Positions 1-8,787 of a stretch of 36,767 nt of DNA are shown here, in pieces. Positions within the stretch are counted from its first letter, which is position 1, and each line of letters starts with the position of its first letter. The notes beneath the pieces were generated by a model that did no database searches, was not told the origin of the DNA, and worked only from the letters and a program-made list of their open reading frames with translations. Made by a program: the position numbers and the translations under genes. Source of the stretch: SAR324 cluster bacterium (GTDB lineage Bacteria; SAR324; NAC60-12). The DNA is taken from positions 1 to 36,767 of the forward strand of contig JANQHV010000031.1 of NCBI GenBank assembly GCA_028282505.1, in the 5' to 3' direction.

Positions 1-415
1 GCCCAATCACAATGTCCAGCGTGAAATCTTCCATGGCCGAATAGAGCACTTCCTCAACAACTCGATTCATGCGATGAATTTCATCAATGAATAAAATTGC
101 TCCTGGCTCCAAATTGGTCAGAATTGCGGCTAAATCGCCCTGCCTCTCGATCACAGGACCCGAAGTCGGATGAATGGGAACTCCCATTTCCTGGGCAAGA
201 ATATTGGCCAGTGTCGTTTTTCCAAGACCTGGAGGGCCACTGAACAATACGTGATCGAGGGCTTGCCGACGACGCTTTGCTGCTTCAATAAAGACCTGCA
301 TGTTCTCTTTAATTTCTGTTTGTCCAACATAATCACGCAACCGCGATGGCCTCAAAGACTGGTCATACTGTTCTCCAATCTGCGGCTCCGGATTGACAAC
401 ACGTGTTTCTTCCAT
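1..415 (-). CDS. ruvB: Holliday junction branch migration ATPase RuvB, N-terminal part (runs off left edge)
   Basis: Conceptual translation of the complement from the ATG at 415-413 gives a RuvB N-terminus of about 138 residues before the window ends. The large ATPase domain is recognisable: [13 protein letters not shown] near the start, the Walker A stretch [12 protein letters not shown], and the Walker B/DExH stretch [10 protein letters not shown]. RuvB is the hexameric AAA+ motor that drives branch migration of Holliday junctions with RuvA. The missing part would hold the sensor motifs and the winged helix. The gene sits just downstream of nothing in this window; the next gene on the same strand (ending at 421) begins its stop only a few bases upstream, so they may be co-transcribed. 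Identification is secure although only the N-terminus is seen. Confidence 0.93.
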   Translation of the reverse strand, partial: MEETRVVNPEPQIGEQYDQSLRPSRLRDYVGQTEIKENMQVFIEAAKRRRQALDHVLFSGPPGLGKTTLANILAQEMGVPIHPTSGPVIERQGDLAAILTNLEPGAILFIDEIHRMNRVVEEVLYSAMEDFTLDIVIG

Positions 416-420
416 GATAT

Positions 421-1908
421 TTAATGACTGGTGATGGGTTTGTTCTGGGACTCTTTTTCAGCAACTTCAGGAGAAATTCGCCATGTGAGCAAGGGAGAGA
501 TGACATACAATGATAAGTAGAATAAGGCTGCATGTCCAAAATATGGTGTAAACGCCAGGAGTAGCAACAGAGCTGTAAAGCGAAGAAACCAGGGATGTCT
601 CCCCATGAATCGTCCAATATGCAAGTAACGAATCGGGTAAACATTCATGAGAACAGATGCGGCAATCATTAAACTGAAACAAACCAATCCCCAAAATTTA
701 ACTTGATCTGGAGATTTTATAATGGCTTCTTGTAACATAATCAATGGCGCGGCCACCCAAAGGGCTGCCGCTGGTGTTGGGATTCCTTTAAAAAACCCAG
801 GAATTGGAGCACGATCAATGGTAAAATAAACGAGCCTCCCTACACCTGTCACAACATACAAAATCGCAATCCATCCATATGGCAAATTGAGTGGTGCCAC
901 ATTCTCAGCGTGACTGAAGATAATGTAAAAAATAGCGGCTGGAGCAATACAAAAACTGACAGCATCTGAGATATCATCCAGTATTCCACCAAAACTGATG
1001 TAACGGGATTTTGTAAAATTAGTTGGCGGCTCTGTCAACCCCAACTTTCTAGCCACCGCACCATCCATTTTATCAAACATGGCAGCACCAATCAAAATCA
1101 GATATGCCTCTTCAATTCGCCCTTGATACGCAAAGAAAATTGCTAAGATTCCCATCATTGCATTCATCACTGTCAGTGCATTGGGAAAAAAAGAAAGAAT
1201 ACGCCGTCTCAATATTTCATCCCCTAAGCACAGATCATCGAGACAGTATGATCCATATTTTCGGCAATACATCGCGACAGATCCAAAGTTGATGATCAAA
1301 AAGACAATTTCAATAAAAAATAAAACCCGTAGCGGGATATTTCCTAACCACGAAATCCAAAAATAAATAGAAGATGGTGGCCCCTCTGGGACATAAAATG
1401 CGTGAGCATACAATAATGCAACAACAGGAGCAGCAACAACGGTTCGCAATCGGTTAATTTCTGTCAGTTCTTCGCTTTCTCCTTTTCGCAGAGCAAAATT
1501 GCGCATAAAATGAGCAAAATTGTCTCGAACCAACACGCTGACACACAAAATTAAGACAAAAATCACATGTAAAAATTGCTGTTTGTCACCATACCCACCC
1601 GTCAGATGAAATTGCCACATCATGCCTAACGCAACTACAGGAAAAATGATAGAATAAACCAGTTTATCCATGATCCGGTCTGCCAGATGAGAGAGCTTGG
1701 AATGAGGATGAAACCTGGCAGCAAACCATCCATCTACCAAATCAAAGGACATGGAAATGAACAAGCACATCACCCCCATGATGTATATCATAGGGTGTTG
1801 CGTCAACATCACAGCAATCGCGCATAACATCCCGGCAAAAACTAAGGGGGGTCTGCCATATACCAGAATGATTGCGACATTACGAGAAATGAATTGCCTT
1901 TTTGGCAT
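421..1908 (-). CDS. Tandem two-domain CDP-alcohol phosphatidyltransferase-like integral membrane protein
   Basis: A 495-residue polytopic membrane protein with two copies of the CDP-alcohol phosphatidyltransferase signature (canonical D-x2-D-G-x2-A-R-x8-G-x3-D-x3-D). Copy 1 lies at residues 56-81: D56, D59-G60, D77 and D81 are kept, but the usual AR reads AA followed by R, and the usual Gly is Ser73. Copy 2 at 279-315 keeps D279, D282-G283, A286-R287, G307, D311 and D315, but has about 11 extra residues between AR and G. The family moves a phosphatidyl group from a CDP-alcohol to an acceptor alcohol in the inner membrane (phospholipid head-group synthesis). Usual members are about 170-260 residues with one signature, so this looks like a fusion or duplication. 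The second copy resembles PssA-type enzymes. Acceptor specificity cannot be told. It lies 5 bp upstream of ruvB on the same strand. Confidence 0.82.
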   Translation of the reverse strand: MPKRQFISRNVAIILVYGRPPLVFAGMLCAIAVMLTQHPMIYIMGVMCLFISMSFDLVDGWFAARFHPHSKLSHLADRIMDKLVYSIIFPVVALGMMWQFHLTGGYGDKQQFLHVIFVLILCVSVLVRDNFAHFMRNFALRKGESEELTEINRLRTVVAAPVVALLYAHAFYVPEGPPSSIYFWISWLGNIPLRVLFFIEIVFLIINFGSVAMYCRKYGSYCLDDLCLGDEILRRRILSFFPNALTVMNAMMGILAIFFAYQGRIEEAYLILIGAAMFDKMDGAVARKLGLTEPPTNFTKSRYISFGGILDDISDAVSFCIAPAAIFYIIFSHAENVAPLNLPYGWIAILYVVTGVGRLVYFTIDRAPIPGFFKGIPTPAAALWVAAPLIMLQEAIIKSPDQVKFWGLVCFSLMIAASVLMNVYPIRYLHIGRFMGRHPWFLRFTALLLLLAFTPYFGHAALFYLSLYVISPLLTWRISPEVAEKESQNKPITSH

Positions 1909-2137
1909 TGGGGGTTCTCTCTTTGATTAGAAAAAGTATGGTTGAGCGGTGTTCAACAAAAAACACATATGCTCTCAGAAACCATGTCAAAAACATCTAC
2001 TGTTAAGAAACTTTGTCAAAACGTCCTATTTTTTTGGAAATTTGAGGCGAATATCGAGAATATTTAACAAAAATTTTCAAAAAATAAAACGTTTTGGCGG
2101 ATTTCGAGATTAGGATAAATATTTTTAACACAGCTTC

Positions 2138-3196
2138 TCAATAATCAACCAGACGATGTTCCATATTGAACAAATAAAGCAACAAAGCAGCCCGGATATA
2201 CATACCATTACGCAATTGTCTCCAGTACATTGCTCTAGGATTAGAATCCAACAGAGGGTCTATCTCATTGCGTCTGGGTAAAGGATGTAAAATAATGGCA
2301 TCTTGCTTCATTAAATCGATATTTTTTGTCGTTAAATGAAACTTGGAATAATCTAGAATTTCAGACTCACCCGACAGATCATACTCATCCTGCACCCGAG
2401 TCATATACAAGCTATCCACATGTGGGAGCGCTTCTCCCAAATTATCTGTCTTATGCACCTTGACTCCATGAGCCTGTAAGTGGCTTTCCAGGTCTGGAGC
2501 AATCTGCAAACGAGGAGGAGCCACCATGAACATTTCCAAATTGGTATATCGTGTCAGGAGATAAATAACCGAACGCACCGCTCTTCCTCTCAACAAATCC
2601 CCCACAAAACCATAAATTTTTCCTGAAATTCCACCACGATCCTGAAAAGAACGATGCAGAGTGTATACATCCAGTAAAGCCTGTGTCGGATGCTGATCTT
2701 TACCGCTGCCCCCATTGATAATAGGAACACTCCTTCCTGTTAAATCTAGTAAATAGGACATGTATTCGCAAAACCCTGCTTTGCTGTCACGCATGATGAT
2801 TAAATCAAAATAGCTACTGAATGTACGCAGCCCATCTTCCTGGCTTTCTCCTTTCATCTCCGAAGAAAGCGAGGGATCTCGCACTTCTCCGGTATTTATC
2901 CCAACCATTTGACAAGCACTCAAAAATGATAAAAAAGTACGAGTAGAAGGTTGAGTGAAATACAACATCGCACGCTTATGACTGAGCAAAGAAGTGAGAA
3001 ATTCTATTCCATTTGGCTTACGCGTGATATGCTTGATCAAATCTGCCGTATCAAACAAATTGTCCAGAAAGGAATGGGAAAATTGTTGAGAAATCATAAT
3101 GTGATACAATCGCCCATCTTTTTCATAATAAGGAAGCCGTTCTCCAATGGGTTGACGCAAAAAACTTTCAAGTGTGTAGATCTCTTCAGTACTCAT
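2138..3196 (-). CDS. pyrB: Aspartate carbamoyltransferase catalytic subunit-like protein (divergent)
   Basis: Predicted 352-residue carbamoyltransferase. Visible family motifs are the carbamoyl-phosphate loop PSTRTFLSF (residues 83-91), KGES near 115, HPTQALLD (169-176), TRVQ (266-269) and HPLPRRNEIDP (304-314), in the order expected for PyrB. The enzyme makes N-carbamoylaspartate from carbamoyl phosphate and aspartate in pyrimidine synthesis. The start at 3196 is chosen over an in-frame upstream start at 3247 because GAGGG lies about 8 bases before it and the family N-terminus is short. The loop reads STRTF where most ATCases have STRTR, and the protein is about 40 residues longer than E. 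coli PyrB, with an N-terminal extension of some 35 residues. No pyrI or pyrC neighbour is present. A non-aspartate carbamoyltransferase is less likely but not excluded. Confidence 0.82.
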   Translation of the reverse strand: MSTEEIYTLESFLRQPIGERLPYYEKDGRLYHIMISQQFSHSFLDNLFDTADLIKHITRKPNGIEFLTSLLSHKRAMLYFTQPSTRTFLSFLSACQMVGINTGEVRDPSLSSEMKGESQEDGLRTFSSYFDLIIMRDSKAGFCEYMSYLLDLTGRSVPIINGGSGKDQHPTQALLDVYTLHRSFQDRGGISGKIYGFVGDLLRGRAVRSVIYLLTRYTNLEMFMVAPPRLQIAPDLESHLQAHGVKVHKTDNLGEALPHVDSLYMTRVQDEYDLSGESEILDYSKFHLTTKNIDLMKQDAIILHPLPRRNEIDPLLDSNPRAMYWRQLRNGMYIRAALLLYLFNMEHRLVDY

Positions 3197-3610
3197 CAAA
3201 TTTTCCCTCTGATAAAAATTATTAACATATAACGGCCCCAATTTCACATGTCTTTACTTTTATCATGCTCCTATCCAGGAAACAAATAATTTATGGAAAC
3301 ATTCTCTTTCTACGATTATCTTTGTAAGATTTTATAGCAACAAACGACTAATTTTGCACTCTTTAAACTATTATCGCCTAATTGAAAATGAAAAATTAAG
3401 CGTGAAAAATGGAGTTCAAAGCTATTGATTTTATTATACTCTCTACCAAAACCTATTGAAGACACTCCTCCTGATTCTTAATTTCGCGACAATAACAACT
3501 AATGATTTGACAAATCCAGGATGTTGCATAAAGATTAATCCGCTTCCTGGATTATAGTTTATTTTCACTGACCAATTGGGTTTTTCCCATAAGAATAGAA
3601 AGTATGGTTT
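3197..3610. other. Intergenic region between divergent pyrB-like and arsS genes
   Basis: About 410 bp of AT-rich DNA with no convincing gene. It must hold the promoters for both divergent genes. The one structure seen is a 9-bp inverted repeat, AATCCAGGA at 3513-3521 and its complement at 3545-3553, with a 23-base loop; it has no U tract and may be chance or a weak regulatory or REP-type remnant. Confidence 0.4.
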
Positions 3611-4606
3611 ATGGAAAATCTTGCTTTTCCTGCTTTAGGCACATTGAAAAAATTCAATTTTCATAGCCACTTGCAACATCATGGACTTTCGTTGTTGCGT
3701 GAACAATTAACAACATTACAAATCAATCTTGGCAAATTATGCAACCAGGCCTGTCATCATTGCCACGTCAATGCCGGTCCAACTCGTACAGAGCAAATGA
3801 CTCGCCATACGGCAGACCGTATTCTCAATATATTGGAGAATTCGCCTTCTATCACGACTTTGGACATTACAGGAGGTGCACCGGAATTAAACGCTAATTT
3901 CCGATATTTGGTAGAAGAAGCACGAGGGTTACAATGTCATGTAATGGATCGCTGTAACCTCACTGTACTTCTGGAACACGGACAGGAAACACTAGCCGAT
4001 TTTTTAGCAACACACCGTGTAGAAATTGTTGCATCATTGCCTTGTTACCTTTCCGAAAACGTTGATAAACAACGAGGGCGTGGAGTTTTTGATAAAAGTA
4101 TTCAAGCTTTGCAAAAATTAAATCAAGTTGGATACGGAAAACCTGAGAGTCAATTAATTCTGAATTTAGTTTATAATCCCACTGGAAATTCCTTGCCACC
4201 ACCACAACCTCCTTTAGAAGCAGAATACAAAAAACAGTTGAAAACGCAGTTTGATATTGAATTCAACAATCTGTTCACGATCACCAATATGCCCATCAAC
4301 CGTTTTGCCCAGCAACTGAAACGCAATGACCAATTGGACAGTTACATCACTTTATTGATTCAAGCCTTCAATCCTTCCACAGTAGAAAGTGTGATGTGCC
4401 GCAAACTGGTTTCTGTCGATTGGCAGGGGAATTTATTTGACTGTGATTTCAATCAAATGCTTGAGGTTCCTGTTCCTGGGGAAAAAAAGACCCTTTGGGA
4501 TATTGAGTCCATTGATGATTACCAAGAACATCGTATTGCTACCGGAACACATTGCTTTGGATGTGTTGCTGGCGCTGGTAGTAGCTGTGGTGGAGCATTG
4601 GTTTAA
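3611..4606 (+). CDS. arsS: Arsenosugar biosynthesis radical SAM protein ArsS
   Basis: 331-residue radical SAM protein. The [4Fe-4S] cluster motif CNQACHHC places C44, C48 and C51 in the CxxxCxxC pattern, preceded by the family-typical LQINLGKLCNQAC. The C-terminal Cys-rich segment (C315, C318, C326 in CFGCVAGAGSSC) is characteristic of the ArsS / radical SAM-Cys-rich family, known to act in arsenosugar synthesis by transferring the adenosyl group to dimethylarsenate. Some relatives are selenoproteins; here the reading frame uses Cys codons with no in-frame TGA. The next gene, a TVP38/TMEM64 membrane protein, starts 44 bp downstream and is a frequent neighbour of this family, so an operon is likely. 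No arsM is seen in the window. The SD before the ATG at 3611 is weak. Confidence 0.9.
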   Translation: MENLAFPALGTLKKFNFHSHLQHHGLSLLREQLTTLQINLGKLCNQACHHCHVNAGPTRTEQMTRHTADRILNILENSPSITTLDITGGAPELNANFRYLVEEARGLQCHVMDRCNLTVLLEHGQETLADFLATHRVEIVASLPCYLSENVDKQRGRGVFDKSIQALQKLNQVGYGKPESQLILNLVYNPTGNSLPPPQPPLEAEYKKQLKTQFDIEFNNLFTITNMPINRFAQQLKRNDQLDSYITLLIQAFNPSTVESVMCRKLVSVDWQGNLFDCDFNQMLEVPVPGEKKTLWDIESIDDYQEHRIATGTHCFGCVAGAGSSCGGALV

Positions 4607-4615
4607 CAGGAGCAA

Positions 4616-4642
4616 ATGGAAAATTCCATCTCCACTGCATAA
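4616..4642 (+). CDS. Possible 8-codon leader ORF between arsS and the TVP38 gene
   Basis: An ATG at 4616 follows a clear CAGGAG with about 5 bases spacing and reads MENSISTA before TAA at 4640-4642. The ATG of the downstream membrane protein at 4651 has no comparable SD, so ribosomes terminating here could re-initiate 8 bases later (translational coupling). It may equally be an accidental mini-ORF. Confidence 0.25.
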   Translation: MENSISTA

Positions 4643-4650
4643 ATTACCGC

Positions 4651-5355
4651 ATGAAACTATCTAAACAACACTGGATCAAAATTGGTATTCTCCTGGCACT
4701 TTCCACAGGAATCGCCGTTTTTTTTATTTTGGATCTACAACAATACTTAACACTGGAATATTTACGCAATTCTAAAGAGCAATTTGCTCAGCAAAATGCG
4801 GAACACCCGGTGCTAACCATCGGGATCTATATGATCCTCTATATTGCTGTCACGGGGCTTTCCCTTCCAGGAGCAGCAGTGCTCACACTTGCTGGAGGAA
4901 CGCTATTTGGACTGGTCAAAGGAACAATCGCTGTTTCGTTTGCCAGTACCATTGGAGCGACCTGTGCCATGCTGGTGGCCCGTACACTCATGAGAGATTA
5001 TGTACAGGAGCGTTTTCATAAGCAGGTGCAGGTGATCAATCAAAAGATTGAACAAGAAGGAGCTTTTTATTTATTTACGATGCGGCTGGTACCAGCGTTT
5101 CCGTTTTTTGTCATCAACCTAGTGATGGGGCTCACTCCCATGCGAGGATTCACGTTTGCCTGGGTCAGCCAGGTGGGTATGCTGGCAGGAACAATCGTCT
5201 ATGTCAATGCGGGTTCTGAACTTGGAAAAATCGAATCACTGGGAGATATTGCATCTCCTCGTTTACTGCTTTCCTTCGCACTTTTGGGAATTCTGCCTCT
5301 GCTTCTTAAAAAAATCGTTGACTTGTTGTCACGTAAGAAAAAAATGGAGGAATAA
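4651..5355 (+). CDS. TVP38/TMEM64 (VTT/DedA-like) family inner-membrane protein
   Basis: 234 residues with an N-terminal membrane segment (about 9-28), then the VTT core: GLSLPGAAVLTLAGGTLFG (about 70-88), the small-residue-rich segment VSFASTIGATCAMLVART, and the second half RLVPAFPFFVINLVMGLTPM. These are the re-entrant-loop and arginine/proline features of the TVP38/TMEM64/DedA superfamily, integral membrane proteins linked to lipid scrambling or ion-coupled transport. It follows arsS by 44 bp on the same strand, an arrangement often seen for this pair; its role in arsenic metabolism is not established. A poor SD at the assigned ATG contrasts with a good one 35 bp upstream in another frame. 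Confidence 0.85.
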   Translation: MKLSKQHWIKIGILLALSTGIAVFFILDLQQYLTLEYLRNSKEQFAQQNAEHPVLTIGIYMILYIAVTGLSLPGAAVLTLAGGTLFGLVKGTIAVSFASTIGATCAMLVARTLMRDYVQERFHKQVQVINQKIEQEGAFYLFTMRLVPAFPFFVINLVMGLTPMRGFTFAWVSQVGMLAGTIVYVNAGSELGKIESLGDIASPRLLLSFALLGILPLLLKKIVDLLSRKKKMEE

Positions 5356-5383
5356 TATTATGAAGTCGGAAATTGAAATATTG

Positions 5384-5472
5384 TGTCATTCCGGGCTTGA
5401 CTCAGAATCTAGAAGCTTACACACGTTTCCTGGATAGCGGACGGGCTGGCGTATCAAGCGAGTCCAGCATGA
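5384..5472. repeat. Extragenic palindromic-type repeat remnant
   Basis: Just after the TVP38 gene the sequence reads TGTCATTCCGGGCTTGAC, then AATCTAG, and later CTGGATAGCGG and a GTATCAAGCGAGTCCAGCAT segment. This resembles the widespread extragenic repeats of the form GTCATTCCGGG...CCGGAATCTAG...CTGGATCCCGG...ATGAC, whose two ends are degenerate complements. The symmetry here is imperfect, so it is probably a decayed copy. Searching the genome for further copies would confirm it. Confidence 0.45.
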
Positions 5473-5536
5473 TAAATTCTTTTTACGAGATATTGATTTC
5501 ATAACAAGAATTTTAAATTCAGATTCACATGAATAA

Positions 5537-6772
5537 TTAAAAACCAAGATCGGCCAATAGGGAATCCACATCGCTTTGTGTACTTTTCTTACTTTCTGTT
5601 TCATCAGGCCCATGTAATTCAATGGCCTCTCCTTCAGCTCCTTGATCCACTTTTGTCAGGAAGCTTTCTTTCTCATCAGCACCAGCCATTACATCTCCCA
5701 TCATACCTTTTGGCAAATCCTCTGAAAATTTTTGAATCAGCTCCAGTAAGCGTAATTCCAGATGTTCAATGAAGTCAACGATTTTCTTCAAAGTCTGCCC
5801 TGTCAAATCCTGAAAGCCCTGGTTGGTCATGATAGTGAGAAATAAATTTTCATTCTCATGAAATGTATTTAATAAAGTTTCTGCTTTACTGCGCATATCC
5901 TTGTTGACCAACTCTTTCATTGCTTCCACTTCTTCTGTGAATTCGCCATGTTGCTCAGCAAAGCTTGTCAACATCTCATCTAATTTTTTAAAAGAACTAT
6001 CCAGGTCTTCGACCAGCCCAACATTATGCTCACTTTGCTGAATCAATTGCTCTAAAAATTCTAAGTTATCATTGGCAGCTTCTTCCAATTTCAGAATTAC
6101 TGAATTCAACTTATCCACTGCATCCGGCATCTCACTGGTCACATTCCGAATTTGCTCGGCATCTAAATCCTGAGAGAACACTTGAAGCGAATTATAGATT
6201 TCTCTTGTGATTTTACCCACTTCCTGGATCAACAAATAACTTTCTTTGGTGGAAGTCAATAAATTGATTTGACTGAGCTGCACCTTCATGTCATCACCAT
6301 CCTGACGGATGACGGCTTTGAAAAGCGCACCAATGGACTGGAGAAGTGCCGTAAACTTCTCTTCACTATCTTCCGGTAAATGACGGGAGAGGTACAAGAC
6401 CTCCTCAACAACCCTCTGTAAAGCCAGTTCTGTTTGATGGGCCTGTACCGATAAATTGACAACATCTTTATATTCTTCTGGTGTCACAGGATCATCGACG
6501 GGAAGCCGAAATGTCAGTTTTTCCGGGTTAATTCTTTGTAAGGCAAATATTAATACAGAACCAACCATATCAAATACATGCAGTTTGACTCGAGTATTGA
6601 TCAGGTTTTGATGCTGCTCCCGCAAATGCTCTATAATTTGTCCATCATCTGCAAAAACATCCAAAGGAAAATGTTCTAAAAAATACCAATATTGTTTCAA
6701 CCATTGCGTCAATGCCGAAAAATTAGATAGTAACTGATCTTTTGTAACGACTATTTGTTGAACTTCTGACAT
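5537..6772 (-). CDS. cheZ: CheZ-type chemotaxis phosphatase with long N-terminal extension
   Basis: 411-residue, mostly helical protein. The CheZ core is in the C-terminal half: MPDAVDKLNSVILKLEEAANDNLEF (about 215-240) and TNQGFQDLTGQTLKKIVDFIEHLE (about 316-339). D322 and Q326 in QDLTGQ match the pair that in E. coli CheZ contacts CheY and positions the attacking water. The last residues, DVDSLLADLGF, match the C-terminal CheY-binding helix of CheZ. CheZ dephosphorylates CheY-P to end flagellar switching signals. E. coli CheZ is about 214 residues; this one has roughly 190 extra N-terminal residues that I do not recognise, possibly a localisation or sensing domain. No che or fli genes are adjacent; the neighbour hisA is divergent. 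Confidence 0.85.
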   Translation of the reverse strand: MSEVQQIVVTKDQLLSNFSALTQWLKQYWYFLEHFPLDVFADDGQIIEHLREQHQNLINTRVKLHVFDMVGSVLIFALQRINPEKLTFRLPVDDPVTPEEYKDVVNLSVQAHQTELALQRVVEEVLYLSRHLPEDSEEKFTALLQSIGALFKAVIRQDGDDMKVQLSQINLLTSTKESYLLIQEVGKITREIYNSLQVFSQDLDAEQIRNVTSEMPDAVDKLNSVILKLEEAANDNLEFLEQLIQQSEHNVGLVEDLDSSFKKLDEMLTSFAEQHGEFTEEVEAMKELVNKDMRSKAETLLNTFHENENLFLTIMTNQGFQDLTGQTLKKIVDFIEHLELRLLELIQKFSEDLPKGMMGDVMAGADEKESFLTKVDQGAEGEAIELHGPDETESKKSTQSDVDSLLADLGF

Positions 6773-7208
6773 TCATCCTCTCCAATTGGTATCTCAGATA
6801 CGATTCTTACAACAAGTCCTTGGCTTGTTTCTCCATTGATAAATATGAGATATCGGGCTATTATTGAGTGCAAATTATTTTCTAATCATACAACCAATCT
6901 CAAAAACTGAAATCTTTATCATATACATGACCTTTCCAGCACAAGAAAACAAGTAAAATTCTATAAATTTCATAGGCAGAATCTAGATAGATTTCGTTCT
7001 CATTTCAAAGATCGTGTCATTCATTTAAGAAAAACTGCAATGATTTCAATACCATGATTCAGTCAGTGAAGCTTTACGAGTTCTGGTATCTATTTATGGA
7101 AAGGTAAGAAAAAAGACGGGCTGAGTAAATCAATGAATCGGAGCGTTAAAATATAAACCCATAGTATAATTTTTTTATTTTCAATAGCTTAACAAAAAAG
7201 GAAACAAC
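6773..7208. other. Intergenic region between divergent cheZ and hisA
   Basis: About 435 bp, AT-rich, with no credible coding frame or RNA gene seen. It should contain the promoters of the two divergent genes, but I see no clear -35/-10 pair. The only firm signal is the AAGGAA ribosome binding site just before hisA. Confidence 0.4.
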
Positions 7209-7925
7209 ATGATTGTCATACCAGCAATCGACTTAAAAAATGGAAAATGCGTTCGGTTACTCCAGGGAGAAGCCAGTCAGGAAACAATCTACTCCGATGA
7301 TCCCGCTGCTATGGCTCAATCCTTCGAAAGTGCCGGAGCACAACGCTTACACTTGGTTGACCTGGATGGTGCGTTTGCCGGAAAGACAGCAAATTTGAAC
7401 AGTATTCAAAACATCGTTCGTGCCATTAATATTCCTATCGAATTGGGAGGAGGAATTCGTAATCTGGATGATATCAAACGGATGCTGGATTTAGGCATCT
7501 CCTCTGTGATTGTAGGAACAATGGCAGTGAAAGAACCAAAGACTCTAGAAACTGCTTTAAAAGAGTACCCGGGGGAGCAAATTATCCTGGGAGTTGATTC
7601 ACGGCGTGGAAAAGTGGCTGTACAAGGCTGGGAAGAACAAACCGAAATCAATGATGTAGAATTTGGCAAGCACTGGAAAAATCAAGGAGTGGAGCGTATC
7701 ATTTTTACAGACATTGCCCGGGATGGGATGCTAACCGGCCCGAATCTGGAAGCACTCCGTCACTTTGCAGCAGGCACTCAATTAAAAATCACAGCGTCTG
7801 GTGGTGTCTCTGCTAAAGAAGATATTGATAATCTGAAAAATTTAGAAATACCTGAAATCGACCATGTTATTGTCGGTAAAGCCATCTATGAAGGCAAAGT
7901 CCAATTGAATGAAATTTTACCATAG
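7209..7925 (+). CDS. hisA: Phosphoribosyl-formimino-AICAR ribotide isomerase HisA
   Basis: 238-residue (beta/alpha)8 isomerase of histidine synthesis: it converts ProFAR to PRFAR by an Amadori rearrangement. The start MIVIPAIDLKNGKCVRL carries the catalytic acid D8; the second acid is D130 in GVDSRRGKVAVQGW. Phosphate loops are visible at ELGGGIR (78-84) and TASGGV (about 196-201), and IARDGMLTGPN is the usual loop-6 sequence. Length is normal. AAGGAA lies before the ATG. The gene stands alone here; no other his genes flank it, unlike the common hisHAF order. Confidence 0.96.
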   Translation: MIVIPAIDLKNGKCVRLLQGEASQETIYSDDPAAMAQSFESAGAQRLHLVDLDGAFAGKTANLNSIQNIVRAINIPIELGGGIRNLDDIKRMLDLGISSVIVGTMAVKEPKTLETALKEYPGEQIILGVDSRRGKVAVQGWEEQTEINDVEFGKHWKNQGVERIIFTDIARDGMLTGPNLEALRHFAAGTQLKITASGGVSAKEDIDNLKNLEIPEIDHVIVGKAIYEGKVQLNEILP

Positions 7926-7987
7926 TCTTTAAGCCCCAACAGTTCAGGAAATTTTATTGGACACAGATGACCATGATTAAGAAGGAT

Positions 7988-8018
7988 TTGGACAAAACAT
8001 TACCTGGACAGCTATAAT
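7988..8018 (+). promoter_or_regulatory. Possible sigma70-type promoter for the glutathione transferase gene
   Basis: A perfect TATAAT lies at 8013-8018, about 46 bases before the start codon at 8064. The best upstream partner is TTGGAC at 7988-7993 with a 19-base spacer, longer than ideal, so the -10 is more convincing than the -35. Confidence 0.35.
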
Positions 8019-8063
8019 TGTAGAATCCATTTAATCGGCGTTAATCTAAGTCCCGAAATTAAT

Positions 8064-8762
8064 ATGACAACATCCATCGATTTGTATTATTGGCCAACTC
8101 CCAATGGTCATAAAATCACCATTTTACTGGAAGAATTGGAAATACCGTATCGTGTGATCCCAGTCAACATTGGCAAAGGCGATCAATTCAAACCTGACTT
8201 TCTCAAAATCGCTCCCAACAATCGCATGCCTGCTATTGTTGATCATGCACCACAAGATGGAGGAGAGTCGATTAGTATTTTTGAGTCAGCAGCCATCATG
8301 CAGTATCTGGCAGAAAAGCATGATCGATTTCTTCCGAGAGAGACCAGAAAAAAAACAGAAACCATGCAATGGTTGTTCTGGCAGATGGGAGGACTAGGAC
8401 CCATGGCAGGACAAGCTCATCACTTCCGCCAATATGCCCCAGAGAAGATCGAATATGCCATTACACGCTACACCAATGAAGTGAATCGACTTTATGGTGT
8501 CATGAACAAACGTTTGGGAGATCGGGATTTTCTTGCTGGAGATTATTCCATTGCAGACATGGCCTCCTGGCCATGGGTAGTCCCTTACGAACGCCAGGGA
8601 CAAGACCTAAACGAATTTCCAAATTTGAAACGCTGGTTCGAATCCATCCAAGCCAGACCTGCCGTTGAAAAAGCGATGAACGTAGGAAAGGAATATCGGC
8701 AAAAACCAGAAGATATGAATGATGAATCACGCAAAATACTGTTCGGTCAACGGTCTAAATAA
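8064..8762 (+). CDS. Glutathione S-transferase family protein (YfcG/YghU-like)
   Basis: 232 residues in two domains. The N-terminal thioredoxin fold starts IDLYYWPTPNGHKITILLEEL, has the cis-Pro segment NNRMPAIVDHAP (about 53-64) and the glutathione-binding IFESAAIMQYL (about 72-82). The helical C-terminal domain carries LAGDYSIADMASWPWV (about 158-173), the conserved N-capping box. The sequence is of the bacterial Nu-type (YfcG/YghU) class, which tends to act as disulfide-bond oxidoreductase or peroxidase on glutathione rather than as a classic conjugating enzyme. The physiological substrate is unknown. It is convergent with the ybaB-dnaX operon, 25 bp away, with no obvious terminator between them. 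Confidence 0.9.
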   Translation: MTTSIDLYYWPTPNGHKITILLEELEIPYRVIPVNIGKGDQFKPDFLKIAPNNRMPAIVDHAPQDGGESISIFESAAIMQYLAEKHDRFLPRETRKKTETMQWLFWQMGGLGPMAGQAHHFRQYAPEKIEYAITRYTNEVNRLYGVMNKRLGDRDFLAGDYSIADMASWPWVVPYERQGQDLNEFPNLKRWFESIQARPAVEKAMNVGKEYRQKPEDMNDESRKILFGQRSK

Positions 8763-8787
8763 CCTCTGTCGCGAAATTAATCGTAGG

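Noticed and set aside
1941-1957. Terminator for pyrB
   Set aside because: GTTGA/TCAAC is only 5 bp and lies about 180 bases past the pyrB stop; too weak to call.
3513-3553. Intrinsic terminator
   Set aside because: The 9-bp arms enclose 23 bases, have moderate GC and no U tract follows.
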